A stretch of DNA of 64,000 bases from Timema cristinae (GCA_039000515.1 JBCFYV010000012.1:87636284-87700283); one strand, 5' to 3'; counted from the first letter of the stretch, positions 23,205 to 34,463 are shown. Notes: generated from the letters alone by a model not told the origin. Numbers and translations are program-made.

Positions 23205-23254
23205 CCGGAAGTGGCAGTTGATTGGTCGCCCCGATGAGGCCACTCCACTTCCGG
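23205..23254. promoter_or_regulatory. paired ETS sites with CCAAT box
   Basis: CCGGAAGTGG (23205-23214) and its inverted partner CCACTTCCGG (23245-23254) are perfect ETS/GABP-type decamers. ATTGG, the complement of CCAAT, lies between them at 23221-23225. This grouping is common in metazoan housekeeping promoters. The 13-base word AGTTGATTGGTCGC containing the CCAAT complement recurs near 23536. An exon-like segment starts about 600 bp downstream on the plus strand. Direction and activity are inferred, not seen. Confidence 0.4.
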
Positions 23255-23859
23255 TTCACCTGTGACTCTGGGAGGGGGTGAAGGGTGGGGGTGAGTTAAC
23301 CCCTCCACAGCTGGTCCCAACTGCGCACAAAATAACAACTTGCGATCACCATCTTGATGGAATTATCGTTATTATGCTGGGAATGATATGTGAGAATTTT
23401 TTGGTCAGTCATGCAATCGAAAACTGGATTCCCCCACTCTTCGCTCGTTTTTATTTATTGTACATGTATATAATTTTAATTTAGGCTCTCTAATATGTAA
23501 GCCCGCACATTAAAATACTTGATGAGAAACCTTTTAGTTGATTGGTCGCAGGACAAGCTATTCAAATGATCTTCAGATACGGACGTTTTTAATTGAAAAT
23601 CATTATTTCCACTTTTAATTTAATAGGAAATATGTCCACATCTTGTGTTTTGTTTTTTAAGTCGGTAAAATTACACCTGCAACTGTTCCATGTTTTTAAA
23701 TTTTAAATACAGTTATTTACAAAACGTGTTGAGTTAAAATAACAGTGGAATAAAAACAACTTAATTTAAAATGAAAAAATTAATATATTTCTTACTTTAT
23801 TTATTACACGTGTGACCCAGTTGAATTAATCCTTGTCCCTTTTTTTTTTTTTGCTGCAG

Positions 23860-23901
23860 GTGAGTGATCGAGGGGTGACCGCAGTCAAAGATGGCGGAAA
23901 G
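23860..23901 (+). CDS. candidate single exon of an unknown gene
   Basis: A run of 15 or more pyrimidines ending TTGCTGCAG (AG at 23858-23859) is followed by 42 bases and then the donor AAG|GTAAGA. The 42 bases are open in phase 0 and encode VSDRGVTAVKDGGK. In another frame they contain AAAGATGGCGGAAAG, so it could instead be a first coding exon starting at ATG 23891. CAG|GTGAGT at 23859/23860 is also a strong donor, which would instead make the upstream sequence exonic. No family recognised. If real, most of this window would be intron of that gene. Confidence 0.35.
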
Positions 23902-24000
23902 GTAAGAACTAGGACATAGCTTATGTCAGGTCTGAGCCAACCCTCTTCTTCGCACGGTGCAAATTTGAACCAGAGGGTAGAACAAGAGAGAATAAACGTC

Positions 24001-24017
24001 GGGGGGGGGGGGGGGGG
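24001..24017. repeat. 17-base G run
   Basis: Uninterrupted G homopolymer. Possible G-quadruplex-forming site and likely length-uncertain in sequencing. Confidence 0.9.
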
Positions 24018-24107
24018 TTCTCTTTCAAAATTGTGAATTAAGTGCCAGGTAACTGGAGATATTGTGTCTGTTTTATAGCTAATAAAGTTTATATGTTGTG
24101 TACCTAC

Positions 24108-24272
24108 CGCTCCGGTGGTCATGCATTTTAAGGCGTCAAACTCACAATATACGGTGACGGGGAGTACCAATAACCACCCTCAGTACAACCGGTCAGTATT
24201 CGATCCTAAATATCCCCGTCACAGGCAATCCAGACTTGATGAGTTTGATGCCTTGCCCTGCGTGGACATCCC
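24108..24272. mobile_element. two family A heads, head-to-head junction
   Basis: A plus-strand head (GGTGGTCATGCATTTTAAGG, CGTCAAACTCACAATATACG, GTGACGGGGAG) ends at about 24163. It passes directly into a minus-strand partial copy (CAATAACCACCCTCAGTACA, GTCAGTATTCGATCCTAAAT, CCCCGTCACAGGCAATCC, GATGCCTTGCCCTGCG). The repeated modules (CGGTGACGGGGAG and CCCCGTCACAGGC) form an inverted repeat. Confidence 0.7.
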
Positions 24273-25129
24273 AACTGTAGCCTACATTAGTACATCCACA
24301 GCAATCTAGTTGTTATTCTAAGAGCAAAATATGAGAGGAAGGCTTGGTCCAGCTTGGGGTGCAACATCCAATATTGCGGGTCAAAAATCAAAGTTGTGAC
24401 GTAGTTTCAGGTGGTAAGATGGACATAATGCCGTCTTGAAACTCTAGCAGTGATAGATGTAGTCTGTACTACACGCCCGTTAGAGTATCAGACTGTACAC
24501 TCCGGTTTGGTTTTATCGAACAAATGCACCGCTTGGAAACAGTAGGTGCAGGGATAGCAGACACTGCCCACATTGGCTAACATTAATATTTTACAAATCG
24601 AGTATCATCATCAGTAGACGCATGGGTTGATAAAGTGTCATTACTTAAGAGAACAGGACTAAAAGGGGTGTTTATAAAAAAAAAGGTGCACCAACATTAA
24701 CCTATAAATAGGATTCAAAGATCACATTGTAGTCTGATAAATATATATATATTTATTTTTTTTACACGAAGTTTTGCAAATCCAGGATAAGAAACGAGTA
24801 AAAGATTCACACGAAAAACCTTTTTTAAACGTTTAAAAAATTTCTGATTACACTGGGCCTAACTATAAAAGGGTTAATATGGAAAATGTCCAGACTGATA
24901 GTAAGACGCAGAGAACATTTAAAAAAATTAGTTTTATAAAGAAAGGCATCTCTTAAGCCTGTATAAAAGAAAGGCCATGTCCTTATGTATGAACTGTTAG
25001 AACATTTCTAAACGTGCTAGAAATTGGAAATCTGGCAAGCAGATAGAAACACTCCCTCTCCCTAAAGTTACACCCAATAAAGTCTAAAAAGAATTTAAAT
25101 AGGGTGCAGAATTTGGCATTAAGGGCTAA
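24273..25129. other. nothing recognised
   Basis: AT-rich unique sequence with a short A run near 24679 and (AT)n near 24741. No feature supported. Confidence 0.35.
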
Positions 25130-26190
25130 TATATGAGAAGTGCTAATGAGAGGTATAGTTAGCAGTAGGTAGGTTTATATTTTATTATATAGCAGCGTTT
25201 ATACGTTCGGGTATACGCACTTACGCTAATGGTATGTAGGGTGATTGCGATGAATGAAGACTACAGTTACGTGAATCGAACCACGGTGGCGCTGCATTCA
25301 CCTTTCAAAGATGCTTGTCAGTGTAGAAGGTTGGCAATCAGTTAAATGTGCCGACGAGATGCACGGCCACACAGTAGAGGTATTACTCCAAACAATCAAA
25401 CAAGTCTTACAATTTATATATTTCAAAGCTGGAGTTGGTTAAATGAGGGAGTGGGTTTCAAAACTTTTAAAACTAATAGAAACAGCTACTTATAAGGGTG
25501 ATATAGAACTTAAACTTGGCAGGAAGGTTAATGGATCTTTCCAAATAACTAATTTTAAAATGGGACTTTGGGAAAATGGGGCGTGGTGCATATTAACAGA
25601 AAATCACACTTTTAGATGAGATAGAAAATTAAAATATGCCAGGAATTTAGTGGGATTACTCCAAATACCTTAATAATTCCTAAGCATTTGAAATGTCCAC
25701 GTGGGGGTTGATAAGTTATGAAGAGAGGGTTTCGAGATTTCCAAAATTTTGTTAAAAACTACTTCTCATTGTGGGTGAAGATTAAAACTTGTTAGGCAGT
25801 TATATACTAAGATCTACCTCAAACATGAAAACAAATCAAATTTAAAAATGGACCGGAAGATTTTCCAACTTTAATATAATAGAACACTTCTCGTATGGTA
25901 TGAAAAATGAAATTTTTAATTTTTTAAAAGCTTAAATATGGTCAGTAAACTGGGGGTAGGGAAAGTGAGGATGTAAAGTTTCAAAAGTACAGAAAATAAC
26001 ATTTTTTGGTGCAATACAAAATTGATACATTTGCAAATAATTACAATGAATACCCCAGAAAATCAGAAAAAATAGGAAATTTTAAAGTGGCTTAAAATTT
26101 AATACTATAGAAAAATAATAATTCTTGGTGGGGTAGAAAATCTAAATATGGCTGTTAATTGCAGGGATCAAAATGTATCTTTGACAGTCT
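25130..26190. repeat. old diverged ~115-bp tandem array
   Basis: Related blocks recur roughly every 110-120 bp, for example GATATAGAACTTAAACTTGG near 25500, GAGATAGAAAATTAAAATATG near 25618, GGGTGAAGATTAAAACTTG near 25775 and GGGGTAGAAAATCTAAATATG near 26134, each followed by a GGNAG/GTNAAT-like word. Divergence is high and the boundaries are approximate. Confidence 0.4.
25190..25312 (-). mobile_element. SINE family B, 3' fragment
   Basis: TTATACGTTCGGGTATACGC, ACTTACGCTAATGG, GTAGGGTGATTGCGATGAAT and CGAACCACGGTGG match the 3' half of the complete family B copies (34161 and 43287) in reverse. The 5' half with the tRNA head is missing, as in the copy at 36169-36334. Confidence 0.75.
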
Positions 26191-27404
26191 TTTATTTAAT
26201 ATAAGCTGTTTGTTTTACGCTAATACTTTATTTCCCCCATTTTTTATTACTCATATAATTATATTACTCGTTTTACTTTTCTTATGGTTGCTTTTGACTA
26301 AATTTTTTAGATTAAATCCCTATTTTGACAAGTTTTAGTCAGTCTGCCTATTTTTCACGATTAGTCACATCATTTAAACCAATAAAGAATTATTATTTTA
26401 AAATAATTTTATATTTGGTTATTTTTTCCTTTGGTTAATTTTATATGCTAAAAAAACCAAGAACAAAAAAGAACAAAGCTACTTACATATTTCCCGTGCG
26501 AATAACTATTCCCACCAGCTAGTATTTCTAAATTATTCCTACGGCCTTCTTATGAGAGAGAATTTGTTTAATGTTTCTTATACCTCAATCGAATTATCTT
26601 AGCATATGAAATATTTAGACATAAATGGGTAATCCGACTCCATTTCAGATGGTCACGGATCACCCCCTAACTTTCATTGTCAGAATCAGACGTCCTAACC
26701 TCTCATCCTGGTCGTCTGGGGGAATCCTTAACTACGTAAGGGTTTCGGAGAGGAGGGGTCTTCAGTATTTTCTTACGAGAATTGGGGCCTGTTGAGGGGG
26801 TTGTCAGAATTCATCTTGTGTTAGGTTTTTTTATCGATGTTTATAGTGAGACAAAATCTAAAAAAAAAAAGCTGAAAATAAATATATTAATAATAAAACT
26901 TCACTTATATTTCATTTACTTATGTGTTACACCTAATTTTTTAATGAAATTAAAGTATTCTAAAATTTCCTTTCACTCATTTTGTTACTGGTATGTCTAA
27001 ACATAACAAAACGAATAAAATAATTTAATCTGCTAATAGTAAAAAAATACGTAAGATAGAGGGGGAAGAGAGGGCCGAAAATTGTGAAAAACTAATCCCC
27101 AACGTGATTTAAGGCTGACCCCTCTAGATAAGTTCCAAACTCCCCACGGTGTAGTGAAACCTCGTTCTACGCCCTCGAATACTGTCGGAGAAGTAGAGCA
27201 GGCGGGACCTGTGTTGCGCAGTACGAAGCGCTATACCTGGAGCTCAGTGGAGCGTGGATCCGCCCTCTAGGTCCCGACCCAGGCCCCACCCAAAGAGAGA
27301 GAGCACCCTGTCGTGCACCCAACCGATAGCTGCGATGACTAGAAGGTGCCGCCGTTGTGCATGGTTTTGACCAGTGGGCTGGAGGAACTCTAGAGGAACC
27401 GACA
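26191..27404. other. unassigned; possible tRNA-like remnant and GC-rich patch
   Basis: At about 26640-26740 the minus strand reads GAGGTTAGGACGTCTGATTC and TTAGGGGGTGATCCG, which resembles a decayed tRNA-derived SINE head. A GC-rich patch at 27125-27380 has no recognised gene. The rest is AT-rich. Confidence 0.3.
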
Positions 27405-27675
27405 CCAACGTTAATTTTTTGTTTGCTTTTTTTAGGAATGTATTAACTTGCACTTTCTGAACCGACTGATTAGATCTTCACATGCCTTATAAACTAAATT
27501 AAATCTAGAACTGACACATCACCCAGCTGTCTCCTCTTTCCCTTTCCCTCGACAATCACTGTCTCCACTCTGAAAGGGAACCCACATTTCCTCAATGATG
27601 ATTTTTGTGGCAATTTATAACTCGGGAACCTTAGTTCAGTACCTACGTTACCTACTGAGCTAAGGTTTTAAGACA
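27405..27675 (-). mobile_element. SINE family E, degenerate
   Basis: Left (3') end GCACTTTCTGAACCGACTGA with TTATAAACTAAATTAAATCT. Right end carries a weak B box, ACTCGGGAACCTTAGTTCAG, and CTACTGAGCTAAGG as the complement of a tRNA-like A box. The layout matches 49930-50190 and 61741-61960. Confidence 0.6.
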
Positions 27676-27739
27676 CCAACGCTAGTACCACTGCACCGGG
27701 TATTACTTACTATTGCGCTCTCTTAGTATTGAAGAAACA

Positions 27740-29338
27740 CTTTTTTTTGTACAAAACTGGGATCTCCCTTTGTATTGAGTAACAATGTTACAGCATAAAC
27801 CTAGGACCTTCCTTTGTATTGAGTAACAATGTTACTGCATAAACCTAGGACCTTCCTTTGTATTGATTAACAATGTTACTGCATAAATCTGGGACCTTCC
27901 TTTGTATTGAGTAAAAATGTTACTGCATAAATCTGGGACCTTCTTTGTATTGAGTAACAATGTTACTGCATAAACCTGGGATCTTCCGTTGTATTGAGTA
28001 ACAATGTTACTGCATAAACCTGGGACCTTCCTTTGTATTGAGTAACAATGTTACTGCATAAACATGGGACCTTCCTTTGAATTAAGTAACAATGCTACTG
28101 CATAAACCTTGGATCTTACTTTGTATTGCGTAACAATGTTACTGCATAAACCTGGGACCTTCCTTTGTATTGATTAACAATGTTACTGCATAAACCTGGG
28201 ACCTTCCTTTGTATTGAGTAACAATGTTACTGCATAAACCTGGGATCTTCCGTTGTATTGAGTAACAATGTTACTGCATAAACCTAGGACCTTCCGTTGT
28301 ATTGAGTAGCAATGCTACTGCATAAACCTGGGACCTTCCTTTGTATTGCGTAACAATGTTACTGCATAAACCTGGGAGCTTCCGTTGTATTGAGTAGCAA
28401 TGCTACTGCATAAACCTGGGACCTTCCTTTATATTGAGTAACAATGTTACTGCATAAATCTGGGACCTTCCTTTGTATTGAGTAAAAATGTTACTGCATA
28501 AATCTGGGACCTTCTTTGTATTGAGTAACAATGTTACTGCATAAATCTGGGACCTTCTTTGTATTGAGTAACAATGTTACTGCATAAATCTGGGACCTTC
28601 CTTTGTATTGAGTAATAATGTTACTGCATAAATCTGGGACCTTCTTTGTATTAAGTAACAATGTTACTGTATAAACCTGATACCTTCCTTTGTATTGAGT
28701 AACAATGTTACTGCATAAACCGGGACCTTCCGTTGTATTGAGTAACAATGTTACTGCATAATTCTGCGACCTTCCGTTGTATTGAGTAACAATGTTACTG
28801 CATAAACCTGGGACCCTCCGTTGTATTGAGTAACAATGTTACTGCATAAACCTAGGACCTTCCGTTGTATTGAGTAGCAATGCTACTGCATAAACCTGGG
28901 ACCTTCCTTTATATTGAGTAACAATGTTACTGCATAAATCTGGGACCTTCCTTTGTATTGAGTAAAAATGTTACTGCATAAATCTGGGACCTTCTTTGTA
29001 TTGAGTAACAATGTTACTGCATAAATCTGGGACCTTCTTTGTATTGAGTAACAATGTTACTGCATAAATCTGGGACCTTCTTTGTATTAAGTAACAATGT
29101 TACTGTATAAACCTGAGACCTTCCTTTGTATTGAGTAACAATGTTACTGCATAAACCGGGACCTTCCGTTGTATTAAGTAACAATGTTACTGCATAAAGT
29201 TGGGACCTTCCTTTGTATTGAGTAACAATGTTACTGCATAAAGTTGGGACCTTCCTTTGTATTGAGTATCAATGTCACAGCATAAACCTCGGATCTTCCA
29301 TCGTATGGAAGTAACAATGTTACAAAATAAAACTATAT
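27740..29338. repeat. 44-bp satellite with higher-order repeats
   Basis: About 36 copies of a 44-bp unit: CCTTTGTATTGAGTAACAAT, GTTACTGCATAAACCTGGGA, CCTT. GTAACAATGTTAC in each unit is a near-perfect palindrome, and coupled changes keep the pairing (GTAGCAATGCTAC). Blocks 28381-28600 and 28861-29080 are identical over 220 bases at a spacing of 480 bp, after which one copy has an extra monomer. The marker GAGTAAAAATG also recurs at about 571 bp (13 units). This shows recent block duplication. Confidence 0.95.
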
Positions 29339-30039
29339 ATAAATAAAATAATTAATTCCAGTCAAATCTTCCATTCTTTATTCTAGTTCTAGAATTAGAC
29401 TACCTAGCGAATGCCCAGAAGAAAAGGAAAACAACGATTACCCAGGATAAATGAAGATAGTTATACAGTTTTATTTAAAATAATGAAAAAACAAACAAAC
29501 AAGGAATACTTGGTAGTTGCCCTGGTGTAGTAGGCAACAGGGTAAACGACGCTGCACGTTTGGCACTATTTTCTTACAAATTGACATTTTAAGAACCTTT
29601 CATGAAATCATATTAAAAATGACTTACGTAACACATGACTTGACGCATGTGGTATTAATTCATCTTCATTCGTAAGAAAATTAGGGTATAACGAAGCCTT
29701 TAGTTTGGGAATATTCCTCAGATGTAATACTGAGGTGATGTTAACAGGACCAATTATCAAGCTCAAACCAGATGAATTGATGGAATCATTATATTACATA
29801 AAAACAGCCGTGATGCATGAAAACAGAAATTAAAATAAACTCAATGGCGTGAGCCCGCAAGTGAGCCAACACTTGTGGATAGAGGGATACATGTGGTCAG
29901 CACAGCCAACCCACCAGCCTTTAATCTCAATTTTCTAGACCGGAGCTGCTATTTACTTATTCAAGTAGCTCCTCAATTCGTCCACACGAGATTGATTTTG
30001 AAGCCGTTCTAGAACCACTGCTTCACAGAAAAATCTTTG
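29339..30039. other. nothing recognised
   Basis: AT-rich unique sequence following the 44-bp array. No feature supported. Confidence 0.35.
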
Positions 30040-30115
30040 GAGGCATTGGGGATCGAATCCGAGATCTCTGAATCTGTAGCCAGGAACTCTAACCACTAGC
30101 CCACAAAGGATATCC
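30040..30115 (-). mobile_element. tRNA-like SINE head, family D
   Basis: On the minus strand: GTGGGCTAGTGGTTAGAG (A-box side) then ATCTCGGATTCGATCCCC (B box), spaced as in a tRNA. The ends do not pair into an acceptor stem, so it is a SINE or pseudo-tRNA. Similar isolated heads occur near 33140, 45155, 46345, 48950 and 50950, all on the minus strand. Confidence 0.5.
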
Positions 30116-30187
30116 GTAGGGCTAATACTTGAATCTACTACAGATTATTAAACCCCTGTTAATGGTTACATGAACTAAGGCATTATT

Positions 30188-30390
30188 AGTCTCGTCTTGT
30201 ATGGTTTGATGATAAGGGAGAGAATGGGGTTCAAACCCCTATTGGGTGTACTAAGGGTAGTTTTCTCTAAATGGTTTCCCACTTACGTTCCAAGCAAATG
30301 TGGGTACATTTTCTTAGCTAATACCTTTATTATCCCAACTCTCTTATCTTTAAATGTCTGGATAGCCCGAACAATTAGTGAGGAATAAAG
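30188..30390 (+). mobile_element. SINE family A
   Basis: GTATGGTTTGATGATAAGGG, B box GGGGTTCAAACCCCTATTGG, TGTACTAAGGGTAGTTTTC, AAATGGTTTCCCACTTACG, AAATGTGGGTACATTTTC and the tail GGATAGCCCGAACAATTAG. Confidence 0.8.
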
Positions 30391-30395
30391 CCCTA

Positions 30396-30476
30396 AAGTG
30401 CCTGGCTGGGATTCGAATATCGACTTCCCTGTCACTGGCAATTCATTTTATTGCGCGCTTAACGCCTCATAACAAT
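30396..30476 (-). mobile_element. SINE family A head fragment
   Basis: GGCTGGGATTCGAATATCGA, CTTCCCTGTCACTGGCAATT and GCGCGCTTAACGCCTCA form the head end of family A on the minus strand. It sits right after a plus-strand copy, tail to inverted partner. Confidence 0.65.
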
Positions 30477-30865
30477 CGAATCATAAAAATACAAATGGAA
30501 AAGTGCATCCGTCTAGGATTAAAACCCAGACCTTCGGTGTAAAACGCTGTTACGTGTTGAGAAGGTAAAGGTGACACCCCTTGTACTTTTAGTGAATCTT
30601 AGGGGTGGAAACACCTGTAAATAAGGTTGGGGGGAGGGGGTGATAGATGGAGAGAGTGTGAAACCTCCCACGCCCTTCTGACCATACCTCGCGTCGCCCG
30701 CTATCTTCATAATCTGAGAAGCTGATATTACCGTGAGAAGAACAGAGCCTTCTTCCTCAATCTCTGTTCCTATCCCTTGTGTACAGGATTAAACAGTCCC
30801 TGCATTAGGCACTGGGTTTCACCTTTACCCCCTACAATTTACTCGCCATTCCTATATACAGGTGA
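30477..30865. other. unassigned
   Basis: A weak B-box-like word (GATTAAAACCCAGACC) lies near 30518, with GC-richer sequence at 30590-30700. No gene recognised. Confidence 0.3.
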
Positions 30866-30960
30866 ATGTCGGCGTCAACTTAGCAACAGACCGGATTGGC
30901 TGTGACGGGGGAAGTTGAAGGTCGAACCTCGGCTGGGTTCACTTGGGTGGAACGTCTCCA
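30866..30960 (+). mobile_element. SINE family A head fragment
   Basis: GGCGTCAACTTAGCAACAGA, CCGGATTGGCTGTGACGGGG, AGGTCGAACCTCGGCTGGG and TTCACTTGGGTGG, then homology stops. Body and tail are missing. Confidence 0.6.
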
Positions 30961-31047
30961 CGTGTGATTTATCAATGTGGTTTTCCTATGCCCTCTTTTC
31001 ATTAAAGTGATTCAAACTGCCCTCGTCCCTTAAACTAAGCCGTTTCA

Positions 31048-31302
31048 GGGGCCCAATGGTCTAAGGCGTCAATCTCGTGTTATACTGACCTCCTGATGAC
31101 GGGGAGATCACTGTTTGAATCCCAGTCAGGTCTACTGAGGGTGGTTTTTCCTAAATAGTTTTCTACTCTCCTTCCACGGAAACACTGGTAGATCACCTCT
31201 AGAATACGTCCTTCTTCATCCATACCTCAGTAGAGTAATTGGAATATAATATATGCATATAACCTGAACAGGTTGTAAGATGTAGTGATAAAAAAAAACT
31301 AA
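31048..31302 (+). mobile_element. SINE family A, full length
   Basis: Head GGGGCCCAATGGTCTAAGG, GCGTCAATCTCGTGTTATAC, B box CTGTTTGAATCCCAGTCAGG, TCTACTGAGGGTGGTTTTTC, body CTCCTTCCACGGAAACACTG, tail AACCTGAACAGGTTGTAAG, then an A run. One of the best-preserved A copies; the A-run tail contrasts with the AAT-rich tails of families B and C. Confidence 0.85.
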
Positions 31303-32327
31303 ACAGTTATAGGCACCGTGTTCGTTTATGGCGCTAGTGAAAGGCATGAAGCGCTGATGTTGCAAAATTTTGAATTTTCAAAGTGTTATAGTTGTTAGTA
31401 ATCATATAATCATACAGAAACGTTTAAGGTATATACAGAATAATAATTAGATAAAGTTTTCAAAAAAGTTAATTACTGGTATGATAATCTACGAGACTGG
31501 ATTATCTAAACAATGAATTGAGATGAGTGCAGCAAAATATATTTGACTGTAAACCAATATTTTAAACAGATAGCAGGATTTTTCTGGTCTTATTGAAAAT
31601 CAGGATACACAGATTTTTTAAAATTAAAATACGAGGATATTAATATTTTTGTTGCCGATGAACCTCGTAGGCCTAAAAGCCCGTCTCACGACCGATTAAC
31701 TGGTAAATTAGATACAAAATTACGCTCTTTTTCTTCTTTTTTTAATGTGGTTTTATGCATCCTTCCATCTGACAACGAGATTGGGATCAGTTAAGTAATT
31801 TTTGATCTTAAAATAATTAATGTTTCAACTTTATACTAAGCCCTATTTTATTTTAATACGCTAAAAAAACTGTTTCCCCAATTTAAAAAAAATAGAACAG
31901 AAAACTTCACGATGTGATGAGGCGGGGACGTGGCAGTAGGCCTAAAGTCAGTTGGCCTGAAAGTTAGTTGGCCTAAAATAGTTTGGCATACACGTTAGGA
32001 AAAATTATTTTAGGTCAACTGACGGGTACCCGATGCTACGTCTGGCATTCCCCACTGGTGGGGTGAGACAGACTCTTATCGGCGGTCAGTATGAAGCGAG
32101 GGATAACACATGTTGGACCCTTCCGACTCCTGTCCTAATGTAACTGATCCAGTGTCTGCTGTAGTGTTGAAGCTAATAGAGGACACTGATGGTAGATAGC
32201 AGCACTTGAGAGATGGGGATCCCCCACGGCGCCGAGTTACCTGCCGTGTAAGAGACCCAAACACCTTCAGAGATTCTAATCGCGAACATTAGAGCTAACA
32301 GAACGATCTGAGACCTTTCATTGTTGT
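31303..32327. other. unassigned; small inverted repeat
   Basis: At 31948-32022 GTCAGTTGGCCTGAAA and its inverted relative TTTTAGGTCAACTGAC enclose two further copies of the AGTTGGCCTAAA word, giving a possible hairpin. The short overlapping frames at 32040-32367 have no recognised product. Confidence 0.3.
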
Positions 32328-32338
32328 GTGTGCCCAGC

Positions 32339-32547
32339 GCCTTACTACTCATCCGGGCTATACGCATATTTACATGGGGTGGAAAGGAAGGGAGATTTTA
32401 GAGGAAAGGTACCCGCAATTGCATGTAGAGAAAGTTATTACAAATTTAAGGAAAAACACCTCAGTTTATCCGGCTGGGATTTGGACTCAAGTCTTCCGTC
32501 ATCGGCAATACGCATACGAGACTGACATATTTATCCGTGTGCCCAGC
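32339..32547 (-). mobile_element. SINE family A, minus strand
   Basis: GCCTTACTACTCATCCGGGC (tail), TACGCATATTTACATGGGGT, GGAAAGGTACCCGCAATTGC, AAGGAAAAACACCTCAG, CCGGCTGGGATTTGGAC and CCGTGTGCCCAGC (head). GTGTGCCCAGC occurs on both sides (32328-32338 and 32537-32547) and may be an 11-bp target duplication. Part of that word is also normal family head sequence, so the duplication is uncertain. Confidence 0.8.
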
Positions 32548-32699
32548 AATGTGGGTTTTTTGTTACATTCATGGGATCTAACGTTTAATTTCCCAATACG
32601 TTACAATATCTACACATGAATTACATGATAGCTTAACATAAGACAAGAATACCCATGATTAGTGCAAGAATGATTTAAAATACATTAAACTCACTGGAT

Positions 32700-32880
32700 A
32701 AGTAACATAGATGAGATGAGGAGCTTATAGAAGTTGCATTCACATTAGAATCGATGGTGGACGGGAAAATCACATTTTAAAAACCACCCCAATTACCCCG
32801 GCTGGGATCTGAGCCCTGATCTTTTCGGTAACTTAGGAAAATTTGATTCTAACGCCTTAAACCGCATAGGCAATGTTGTG
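32700..32880 (-). mobile_element. SINE family A, degenerate
   Basis: TTCACATTAGAATCGATGG, AACCACCCCAATTACCCCGG, CTGGGATCTGAGCCCTGATC and TAACGCCTTAAACCGCATAG appear in the order expected for a minus-strand copy. Confidence 0.6.
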
Positions 32881-33139
32881 TTTCAACGAATTGGGATACC
32901 CTTGCATACATAGTCGTTAAATTTGTCCGAGATCGAACTAGGGTCCTCTTAGACCTGTACTTGACCTTAACCACATATTCACGAGAACACCCAAACAAGG
33001 TCAAGAAATGAAGACCCAAACTACTAAAAGCTAAACATAATATAGTTGTTTTATTAACTTGTAAAAATACAACAACCAAATTCCAGATCTGTAAATTGAA
33101 AAGAAAAGAAAATTTCCCAGTGATATATTTTTACCACCT

Positions 33140-33205
33140 CTTATAATTGAACTTTGGACTCATGTCTCAGAAGGCAAGCGCTTTATCAGCTAAGTTAAGC
33201 CTAAG
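33140..33205 (-). mobile_element. tRNA-like SINE head fragment
   Basis: On the minus strand TTAACTTAGCTGATAAAGCG (D-arm side) and GTCCAAAGTTCAATTATAAG (B-box side) are spaced as in a tRNA. No acceptor pairing; pseudo-tRNA or SINE head. Confidence 0.4.
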
Positions 33206-34150
33206 GTCAGTAGTTCACTTTACCTACTCTCAAAGTTACTCAAATTAAAATTAAACTGTTGTGGCTGTATTTAGGAAGCAAGTATTATAACATTTTTAAG
33301 ACCCCTGTCTTATTTATTAATAACCATTTAAATATTTGTAATGTTACGTAATTACCATTGGTTGGCAACCTTGGCAGGAGCCTAACTCGGTTTATAATTT
33401 TAATATTTTGTATTTTAATATTTTCTGATATGATCTCACTTCACAGCGGATAAATACTGTAATGTTTAAAGTCATAGTACATAGAGTGTGTCTCTTAACC
33501 TATTTCGTACCATTATAATCCATTCGAGTAGTAAAGAAAATATTGCTTTTCTCTGTTTGGAAATCCACAAGAACCATTGTGACGCGCCCCGAGCCACTGC
33601 AGTTTGGTTCGGGAACTATCCATTTCTCCATGCTTTTAATCTGGTTTAGTGACTATTCTTGGACCCGTGGTTTTCTCCATGTCCAAATTAGAACCTTTTC
33701 TTAATTTTTTTCTTGGATGAAGGGAAATGGAACATTGTTGTTTTAGGAGCTTGGCCTTTTATTTTTTTGCGTTTGTATGATGACGGCGCAAATCTATGTT
33801 CCACCGAACCTAATTTCAAAGAATGAAAGGTGAAATGTCACCAACAAGACATCTATTAGCATGGAAAGCTAGAATAGTGTTTAAAGTTCATCTATTAGAG
33901 TTTGTGGGAATGATTTATCAATATTTTATGTAATAAAAGAAATTAGAAAATTTTATCTATTTTTTTTTTTCAAAAGAAACAAGACATTTTCTACACGCAC
34001 GAGCGTGTTTCATTATTTTATTAAAAATCTATCGCATATCCTAATCCTCGACATCTATAAATCATTTTAAAACACTCCAGCAAGATATAAACTAAGTTAA
34101 TATTTGTTTTAAATATTTTTTTCCCCCGGAACTACAAAGTTATAATAACT
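33206..34150. other. AT-rich, nothing recognised
   Basis: Unique AT-rich sequence. A short GC-richer spot at 33580-33625 holds no recognised feature. Confidence 0.35.
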
Positions 34151-34160
34151 ATTTAAATAG

Positions 34161-34453
34161 GGTGACCTGGCGGTCTAGTGGTAACGTGTCAGACTTCTGT
34201 GCTGGGGGTCCGGATTTCAATCCTCGATCCCGGCACAGATTTATCTGATTGCCAAACCTTTTTTTCACCTCTTGACGAGACATGTATTAATCACAACTGG
34301 TGAATTGTGAAATGCCAGGCTTCCACCGTGGTTCGGATTCCACGTTAAACTGTAGGTCCTCCATTTCATTTCACAATCACCCTACCATCACACATTAGCG
34401 TAAGTGCGTATAACCCGAACGGATAGTAATACGTGGTGCTAATAATAATTATT
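34161..34453 (+). mobile_element. SINE family B, complete copy
   Basis: Head GGTGACCTGGCGGTCTAGTG and GTAACGTGTCAGACTTCTGT with B box GGATTTCAATCCTCGATCCC, then GCACAGATTTATCTGATTGC, CACAACTGGTGAATTGTGA, AACTGTAGGTCCTCCATTTC, ACATTAGCGTAAGTGCG and the shared tail AACCCGAACGGATAGTAATA, CGTGGTGCTAATAATAAT. Flanks ATTTAAATAG (34151-34160) and ATTCAAATAG (34454-34463) match 9 of 10, a likely target-site duplication. Confidence 0.9.
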
Positions 34454-34463
34454 ATTCAAATAG

